DNA of 64,000 bases, from contig NZ_BIFS01000001.1 of NCBI RefSeq assembly GCF_003967555.1, positions 2,542,001 to 2,606,000 of the forward strand, in the 5' to 3' direction. The notes under the pieces are model-generated. The model was not told where the DNA came from and searched no databases. It saw only the letters and a program-made list of their open reading frames with translations. Both the position numbers and the translations under genes were made by a program. This document shows positions 59,241 through 64,000 of the stretch, one piece after another. Position 1 is the first letter of the stretch. Every line of letters begins with the position of its first letter. This DNA comes from Dictyobacter kobayashii. GTDB taxonomy: Bacteria; Chloroflexota; Ktedonobacteria; Ktedonobacterales; Ktedonobacteraceae.

Positions 59241-60266
59241 CTACTCATCCCAATAACCAGATCCCGTAGGGCCACGGTCATCCTTAACATGTTTAGCTCG
59301 GAGAGGTGAAAATTCCTCATGAGAACGCTGCAGGTGCTCAATAGAAAGAGAGGCATATTTATTGGTCATCTGCAAGGTAGTATGCCCCATCTGACGCTGA
59401 ACATCTAAGGGACTGCGACCCATGGCCAGCTGTGTAGTCGCCATATAGCGCCGACAGTTATGAGGTGAAACCTTTTTATCTTCAATACCTGTCCTCTTCT
59501 TTAAGCGATTGAACAGTTTAGAAACTCCTACGATACTTAGCTGCTCCCCCATATCGGTTAGGAACACAGGATCATCTTTGTGTGCCTTAGTTCGACCACC
59601 TACCGCTGCCAATTGAGGACGATACTTAGTGAGGTACTCATGCAACGGCTTAAATCCCTCACGAGAGATAGGTACTTGTTGCCATTTATCGCCTTTACGG
59701 TGAATGAGTAAAACCCTCATATCTCGATCAATATCACGGAGGCGAAGGCCAGCTAACTCTTTACGACGAATGCCAGTATCAACCAGGACACTCACAATAG
59801 CCCTATTACGTGCTGTCAGAGCCTTGTGGACCTTAGGTCTGTAGACAGCGCCCTCATCACACGCATCCAAGAGCTTCTGAATTTCTTCAGGTGTAAATGT
59901 AGGCACAAATTTTTGCTCTACGCTGGGTAGCTTAAACTTTGTGGTGATTGGTTTTTCAATATAATCCTCATGCTCCAGCCAATGGCAAAAGACTTGAACA
60001 TGTACACCATACTGACGCACAGTATTATCATCCAGGTTCTCACCACGCCTTGTGGTATATTTTTGTAGATAACCAATCCAGCCACGCAAATGCTTCAGTT
60101 GAAGCTCATTCACATGTGTCAGCTGATATGCAGACTCTAGCCAGCTTAAAAAGAAGTCCAAATCTTTGCCATAATTGCGCAATGTATGTACACTGGCTTT
60201 GTTTATCCGGCACACCTCTAGAAAATCATCAAGTGCCTGCCGCAGCGTTACTCGACTTTCTTCCAT
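59241..60266 (-). CDS. XerD-like tyrosine recombinase / integrase
   Basis: 341 residues. Core-binding domain (LRQALDDFLEVCRINKASVH...) then catalytic domain with DTGIRRKEL (Arg), IHRKGDKWQQVPI (Lys), VSPHNCRRY (His-x-x-Arg), MGHTT and the NKYASL nucleophile. All residues present. It ends the left-hand side of an integrated element whose other genes (60285-63999) run in the same orientation. No tRNA gene was found in the 30 bp that separate it from the SLATT gene. Confidence 0.92.
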   Translation of the reverse strand: MEESRVTLRQALDDFLEVCRINKASVHTLRNYGKDLDFFLSWLESAYQLTHVNELQLKHLRGWIGYLQKYTTRRGENLDDNTVRQYGVHVQVFCHWLEHEDYIEKPITTKFKLPSVEQKFVPTFTPEEIQKLLDACDEGAVYRPKVHKALTARNRAIVSVLVDTGIRRKELAGLRLRDIDRDMRVLLIHRKGDKWQQVPISREGFKPLHEYLTKYRPQLAAVGGRTKAHKDDPVFLTDMGEQLSIVGVSKLFNRLKKRTGIEDKKVSPHNCRRYMATTQLAMGRSPLDVQRQMGHTTLQMTNKYASLSIEHLQRSHEEFSPLRAKHVKDDRGPTGSGYWDE

Positions 60267-60284
60267 AAAGCCTCCTCCTTGAGA

Positions 60285-60548
60285 TTAACGGGGCGAACGA
60301 CCGCATTTCACACCAGCATTAAACGCCTCTAAAACGAGCTTGCCCGCAGCCAGACCAGGCCAAACGCCATGCCGTTCAACAATCTCATAGACACGATCTC
60401 TGATGTTAGATGGGATGTATGTATCCCAAAACAGCAGGGATAAACACTCTACAGCTATGCGCTCCTGATATTGCTTCATCGTTTCGTCCAAGGCCACGCC
60501 TGAAGGCGTATTAAAAGGCTCAACAGCCCTGTATCTGATCTCGTCCAA
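60285..60548 (-). CDS. Hypothetical element-borne protein
   Basis: 87 residues, 18 bp upstream of the integrase gene in the same orientation. Mostly helical (DETMKQYQERIAVECLSLLF, RDRVYEIVERHGVWPGLAAG). Ends RSPR. Unknown family, perhaps a small DNA-binding or regulatory protein of the element. Confidence 0.5.
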   Translation of the reverse strand: MDEIRYRAVEPFNTPSGVALDETMKQYQERIAVECLSLLFWDTYIPSNIRDRVYEIVERHGVWPGLAAGKLVLEAFNAGVKCGRSPR

Positions 60549-60565
60549 GATTTCACCTCACAAAA

Positions 60566-60592
60566 AAGAAGCCATCGTTTAAACGATGACTT
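60566..60592 (-). terminator. Terminator inside the element
   Basis: A near-perfect palindrome centred on GTTTAAAC (60577-60584): CATCGTTTAAACGATG with further GAAG/CTTC pairing. The minus strand continues with TTTTTT. It separates the 60623 gene from the 60548 gene. Confidence 0.7.
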
Positions 60593-60622
60593 CCTCATAT
60601 ATAAAGAACAACTTATCGTCTA

Positions 60623-60883
60623 TCACTCTGCGACCAGACCACCATGCACATTCTGATATAAGCTATGCAGAAATGCAGGCCAGAGCAGACCAATATGCGA
60701 GGTATAGTACAAACCATACATATAATAGTTCAGCACGAGAGGAGACGCCGGATGCAGTCGGATATACACCTGAAAGGCATCCCTCGCCTGCTCAACACCC
60801 ACGCTCCAGATATCCACTTCATCCGCCATTAGCTGGCGATAGGTCATCTCCAATGCCAGCGCAATGTACCGTTCTCTGCTCAT
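60623..60883 (-). CDS. Hypothetical element-borne protein
   Basis: 86 residues, Tyr/Leu-rich helical (RERYIALALEMTYRQLMADE). No recognisable domain; it may pack as a small helical protein. Its downstream side holds the palindromic terminator at 60566. Confidence 0.45.
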   Translation of the reverse strand: MSRERYIALALEMTYRQLMADEVDIWSVGVEQARDAFQVYIRLHPASPLVLNYYMYGLYYTSHIGLLWPAFLHSLYQNVHGGLVAE

Positions 60884-60906
60884 CTTTCACCTCCCAATCA
60901 GGAGCA

Positions 60907-61167
60907 TCAGAATAGCTCCCAATTCGCGTCCCTTGCTGCTTCCTCACCAAGAAAGTGGTACACATCCTGGTTTGTTGGCAGCACCGTATACTGATACTGT
61001 GGTTTTTGCTTCCTACAAGTACGCACGTCCGTTACTCTATACAAATGGTCCTCAGTAAGACAGATCGTAAAAAGAAAGAGCGAATGATAAGCGATTTTCT
61101 CTTGTGAAACATGCCGCAGTAATGCATAGAGCGAACCTCGCATCCTTGCCTTCCATCCCTTCTCCAT
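60907..61167 (-). CDS. Hypothetical element-borne protein
   Basis: 86 residues, basic N-terminus (KGWKARMRGSLYALLRHV). It follows the Rep gene by 13 bp and precedes the next gene by 24 bp; likely a shared transcript. Unknown function. Confidence 0.45.
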   Translation of the reverse strand: MEKGWKARMRGSLYALLRHVSQEKIAYHSLFLFTICLTEDHLYRVTDVRTCRKQKPQYQYTVLPTNQDVYHFLGEEAARDANWELF

Positions 61168-61179
61168 GAAACATCCTGT

Positions 61180-62439
61180 TTAAACGCGCACATCTTCCGG
61201 TTGTAAGCTCATTTTGACGCGCTTACGCGCCTTCTTCGGCAACTCGTCTTCTGCAATCTCGCTCTTTCCGTTGCAATAGGCCTCACCATGTTCCATCAAC
61301 CAATGCAGGCAGAGCGAAAGATCAACATCTGGAGCAGCCAGATCGCCACCATTCCAGCAGACAACGAGTCAGATATCCCATTACCGCCTCAATGCCTTTA
61401 TCAATCCGGTATTGCTCATGACGCTTGCGTACAATCTTACCAAAGTTTTCAGGCTTCTCCATTGGATGTGCGAATGCCCCTTGCACCACCTTCCAGATAG
61501 GATGTGTTGGCCACCGCGAACGGGTTTTATCTTTCGTCGGAGTGACACAGCGCAACCATCCATCTGGCAATCCATCAGCGCCCCCCTCGACGTGTCCAGC
61601 TGCATACGCCCACAGGAGCGGAAGACGTTCAGGCAGTTCATAGACATCTTCAATTCCCCAAAACACACCATCCAGGAGTAAGTCATGCAAGGCCTCACGG
61701 AGAAAACTGTACTCTACACGCCACACCTTGCCATCTGCTTCCGACCAGCCATGTAACGCCACAAGTCGGGCACCCATTCTTTCCCTGAGACATGGATCTC
61801 TCGTGTTTTGTCATAAATCCGACATGAGATCGCACCGCGTTTAGAGAAGACAAACCCCGTTTCATGCAAACCCATTGACTCTTGTTGCAAGTGCGCATCA
61901 TAACCCCAGGCCGGTTCAAGATGCACGCCTCGTTTTCGTGAACGCGATACAAAATCCCGCTTCCGATCCAATTTCTCAAGGTCATGCCAACCCGCCACAT
62001 CTGCACACAGATCTACCTGAGACACCTGCAAAAACATCTCATCATGAAACAGGTCATTGAGAAACACCTGTACCTGCACTAACGCTTCCAACAGTGATGG
62101 ACAGGACCAGAGATAGTCCGAACTGAAACGAACCGATGCAATACTATTCCATTGACCCGCCGAGATGTACACTTTGATGTCTCTCGTTTCTAATATCCAT
62201 GGCCACTGTCCACGGCCAGCACCATTGGGAAACATCTGCAACGAGGCTTGATTGAAGGTCCAGGGTGTTGAATGCAGATCATGTTCCTGTTGGGCTAGCC
62301 GCTTCCACTGCTCCAATTGTTGAAACAACTCCCCATCCAGATCACGCTTTACTGGAGCATTGTTCTCATCTGTGTAGAAAGCATTCACAATCAGCGTATC
62401 CACGCCATGGTTGACAATCCACGCATCCGTCACGCGCAT
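61180..62439 (-). pseudogene. Rep_trans-family replication initiator / relaxase, two frameshifts
   Basis: The first frame (62439-61714) reads MRVTDAWIVNHG...QVSQVDLCADVAGWHDL (the acidic Rep_trans motif) and SCRIYDKTREIHVSGKEWVP. It then shifts near 61745 to GWSEADGKVWRVEYSFLREA, and again near 61340 to GDLAAPDVDLSLCLHWLMEH..., ending at 61180. All three parts are collinear with the Rep_trans family of rolling-circle initiators used by plasmids and ICEs. The junctions do not fall in long homopolymers, so genuine decay is plausible. Restored length is about 420 residues. Confidence 0.75.
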
Positions 62440-62448
62440 CCTCCTCTT

Positions 62449-62658
62449 CTACTCTTCAGTCAGCAGACGATAACGGGCAATTTCATCCTCAGCCAGCTGT
62501 GTATGCTCATCCCCATCATAGCTCCAATACACGGTGTAGCTCTGACCCGCAATAATCGCTCTTCCCCATTCGCCATTTGTCGTATCTTCCTCATATGTGA
62601 CCACATCAGCACACACCCATTCGCCACAAACAATACGCACAAACCGCACATCTTTCAT
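62449..62658 (-). CDS. Small hypothetical protein before Rep
   Basis: 69 residues from the ATG at 62658 with GAGGTG 5-10 bp upstream (a GTG nine bases further up is also possible). Acidic C-terminus (DGDEHTQLAEDEIARYRLLT). It lies 9 bp from the Rep start, so its translation is likely coupled to Rep. Confidence 0.5.
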   Translation of the reverse strand: MKDVRFVRIVCGEWVCADVVTYEEDTTNGEWGRAIIAGQSYTVYWSYDGDEHTQLAEDEIARYRLLTEE

Positions 62659-62663
62659 ACCAA

Positions 62664-62840
62664 TCACCTCACATTCCCAAAATGCATTTTAAGGGGCGCG
62701 ATATACTGGACTTGCGCCCACCAACGCCTGCCAACCCGCAAGGCCAGGCCAGTCAGCGCACAGCGGGGCTGCGGCCCCGCTGTCGTACGGTACGCTTCGC
62801 TACTGGCCCGGCCAGAGAAAGCAGGAGGAAAACAAGACAT
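62664..62840 (-). CDS. Possible small protein
   Basis: 58 residues from the ATG at 62840 with GGGAGGTG upstream; its stop codon lies close to the next start. The sequence (basic, Gly/Ala/Arg-rich) looks poor as a protein, and a GC-rich hairpin (CAGCGGGGC...GCCCCGCTG, about 62757-62780) lies inside. Real or a spacer: undecided. Confidence 0.25.
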   Translation of the reverse strand: MSCFPPAFSGRASSEAYRTTAGPQPRCALTGLALRVGRRWWAQVQYIAPLKMHFGNVR

Positions 62841-62852
62841 AGACACCTCCCT

Positions 62853-63230
62853 TCATCGTGACACCAGCGCCAACAGTTGTTCGGCCACCAGTCGTCGATG
62901 ACACGTCTGTTCATTCACACAGCCACAAAGCAATACCACACTAAACCCCTGATGCAGCCAGGAAACCACTTGTTCCAGGGCAGCATCAGGATCAGCCAAC
63001 ACAATAGGCTTGTGACGCTCACGATAGTTCACATTGCCCAAGCGCGGCTCATGAATGTATCGCTCACCCCAGCGCACAAGGAGCTGCTTTTTACTCCACT
63101 GGGTCAGCCAGCGTGAGCGAGCCGCATAGCGCACATCCACCAGCAGCATCATCGGGTCAACCATCAGTTGCTCCAATTGTGCCGCCGCTTCCGGTCGTGC
63201 ATAGCCCAGGGTATAGATTGATCCAACCAT
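62853..63230 (-). CDS. DUF488-family protein
   Basis: 125 residues from the ATG at 63230; a purine-rich AGAGAGG lies 9 bp upstream. SIYTLGYARPEAAAQLEQLM, DVRYAARSRWLTQW and LCGCVNEQTCHRR give the DUF488 layout, with the Cys pair and CHRR that end the family. Biochemical role unknown; often found in mobile elements and near restriction genes. Confidence 0.82.
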   Translation of the reverse strand: MVGSIYTLGYARPEAAAQLEQLMVDPMMLLVDVRYAARSRWLTQWSKKQLLVRWGERYIHEPRLGNVNYRERHKPIVLADPDAALEQVVSWLHQGFSVVLLCGCVNEQTCHRRLVAEQLLALVSR

Positions 63231-63256
63231 GAATATCATCCTCTCTCTACCTACGT

Positions 63257-63380
63257 TTCTTCTTTCAGGCGGTGCAGAGTGTACCCGACGAAAAGAGGCT
63301 GTCAAGAGACCCTGAAATGGAACCCCTCTTGACAGCCTCTTTTCTTACGGGCAGGCTTCGCGGTGCACCTGAAAGAAGAA
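63257..63380. repeat. Nested inverted repeats upstream of the DUF488 gene
   Basis: Outer 13-bp arms TTCTTCTTTCAGG (63257-63269) and CCTGAAAGAAGAA (63368-63380). Inner perfect 18-bp arms 63291-63308 and 63326-63343 with a 17-base loop; TTGACA occurs in the inner right arm. It could be an origin or transfer site of the element, or a leader terminator. Confidence 0.5.
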
Positions 63381-63457
63381 AAAGAAGGTGTGGGGACCGT
63401 TTGCGTGTTTCGTGGAGAGAACAGCGCGTTTAAACGGTCTGTTTACCGTGAAGCGGG

Positions 63458-63874
63458 TTACTCAGAAAGGACCGCTAACGTAAAGGCCTCATCGAGGAGA
63501 AAGCGAGCCAGCGTGAGCATCTCATTCCCATCAGCTATTCGACGCACCCGTTGTACTGCTGGCTCAGAGACGCGATAGGTACGCACCAACCCGCTCGCTT
63601 TATCCTTTGCCATCCAGACACATGCCCTCTGTGCTTCTTGCACCTGTGAATAATAGGAAGACACTTGTACAAATGTGTCCCCAAGGCATGCCACGCTTCC
63701 TTGCTCTCCATCTCTATCAAACACCGCACCAAAGACCGCACCACCATACTGACCCGCTGCATCAGGAGTCACCACCGCATAGATGAAGAGCCGCTGCAAC
63801 ACCTCTCCATCAACCCGGTTGACCACCACCGCTATCCGCTGATCCTCAGCAACAACCACAGCAATCCTTCTCAT
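63458..63874 (-). CDS. Hypothetical element-borne protein
   Basis: 138 residues with GGGAGGTGATGA immediately before the ATG. The stop codon of the upstream frame (63871-63873) overlaps this ATG, so translation is coupled. Beta-rich N-terminus (IAVVVAEDQRIAVVVNRVDG) then helical C-terminus (IADGNEMLTLARFLLDEAFT). No known family. Confidence 0.55.
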   Translation of the reverse strand: MRRIAVVVAEDQRIAVVVNRVDGEVLQRLFIYAVVTPDAAGQYGGAVFGAVFDRDGEQGSVACLGDTFVQVSSYYSQVQEAQRACVWMAKDKASGLVRTYRVSEPAVQRVRRIADGNEMLTLARFLLDEAFTLAVLSE

Positions 63875-63999
63875 TCATCACCTCCCTCAGGCTGCATCAA
63901 GGCAAACCCTCCTTCACAATCCAGGCACATGACATTGAGATCATCACGAGCCGCCCGAATTTTCACTGGCGGCTCACACTGACATTCATACAAGCGCAA
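63871..63999 (-). CDS. Zinc-ribbon-like protein, start outside window
   Basis: 42 residues are visible to the stop codon. YECQCEPPVKIRAARDDLNV, with MCLDC, gives a CxC...CxxC metal site. The frame continues beyond base 64000. Coupled to the next gene by an overlapping stop and start. Confidence 0.5.
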   Translation of the reverse strand: MRLYECQCEPPVKIRAARDDLNVMCLDCEGGFALMQPEGGDE

Positions 64000-64000
64000 T

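Overview
The window looks like chromosome from a member of the Ktedonobacteria (Chloroflexota, monoderm, GC near 50%). This is inferred, not proven. It rests on the mix of genes: many recombinases, TPR and sensor proteins, DHA2 efflux pumps with very short adaptors, sortases beside a DUF11 surface protein, and vWA/PP2C/kinase genes. No 16S rRNA gene is present to confirm it.

Layout. 1-13.5 kb is a mobile and decaying zone. It holds the right part of an ISL3 element that cut the front off a methyltransferase gene, a frameshifted integrase, an excisionase-integrase pair, a catalytically degenerate recombinase behind a strong promoter bracketed by operator-like repeats, small membrane and TPR genes, and a second integrase next to tRNA-Arg(CCU). 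13.7-22 kb carries two copies of an efflux cassette (EmrB-like MFS pump, short EmrA-like adaptor, small membrane-anchored coiled-coil protein) and a TetR regulator. 22-29.2 kb is a four-gene operon: vWA protein, PP2C phosphatase fused to helical repeats, a TerY-P-type kinase fused to similar repeats, and a two-TM protein with an 11-residue repeat coiled coil. 29.8-47.3 kb holds housekeeping and accessory genes (LysM-CHAP, Gfo/Idh/MocA, epimerase, response regulator, TPR protein, MFS, TauE-like, amidohydrolase, hydrolase, EamA, RsmC-like, FSA-like aldolase). 48-52 kb is a sensor kinase/response regulator set. 52-57 kb is a sortase and surface-protein locus. 59.2-64 kb is the integrase end of an integrated element with a broken Rep_trans replication gene; just outside it is a SLATT-type membrane protein.

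How genes work together. Three promoters (17941-17985, 21993-22037, 29121-29165) share one architecture: a -35 and -10 box 17 bp apart, with TGACT-N4-AGTCA just downstream of the -10. They lie in front of efflux cassette 1, tetR with efflux cassette 2, and the vWA/PP2C/kinase/coiled-coil operon. The inference is that one TetR repressor controls both pumps and a membrane-linked phospho-signalling module. This is the best candidate here for an undescribed system.

Other features of note: intergenic elements built from near-perfect hairpins and tandem repeats with a shared GC-rich end motif; a run of five stem-loops with G-rich loops at 47.5-47.8 kb; and a sortase-like protein lacking the catalytic His and Arg beside an intact sortase. 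Several genes carry single-base frameshifts. Three of these are one base short in a G/C run, so sequencing error must be excluded before they are called pseudogenes.
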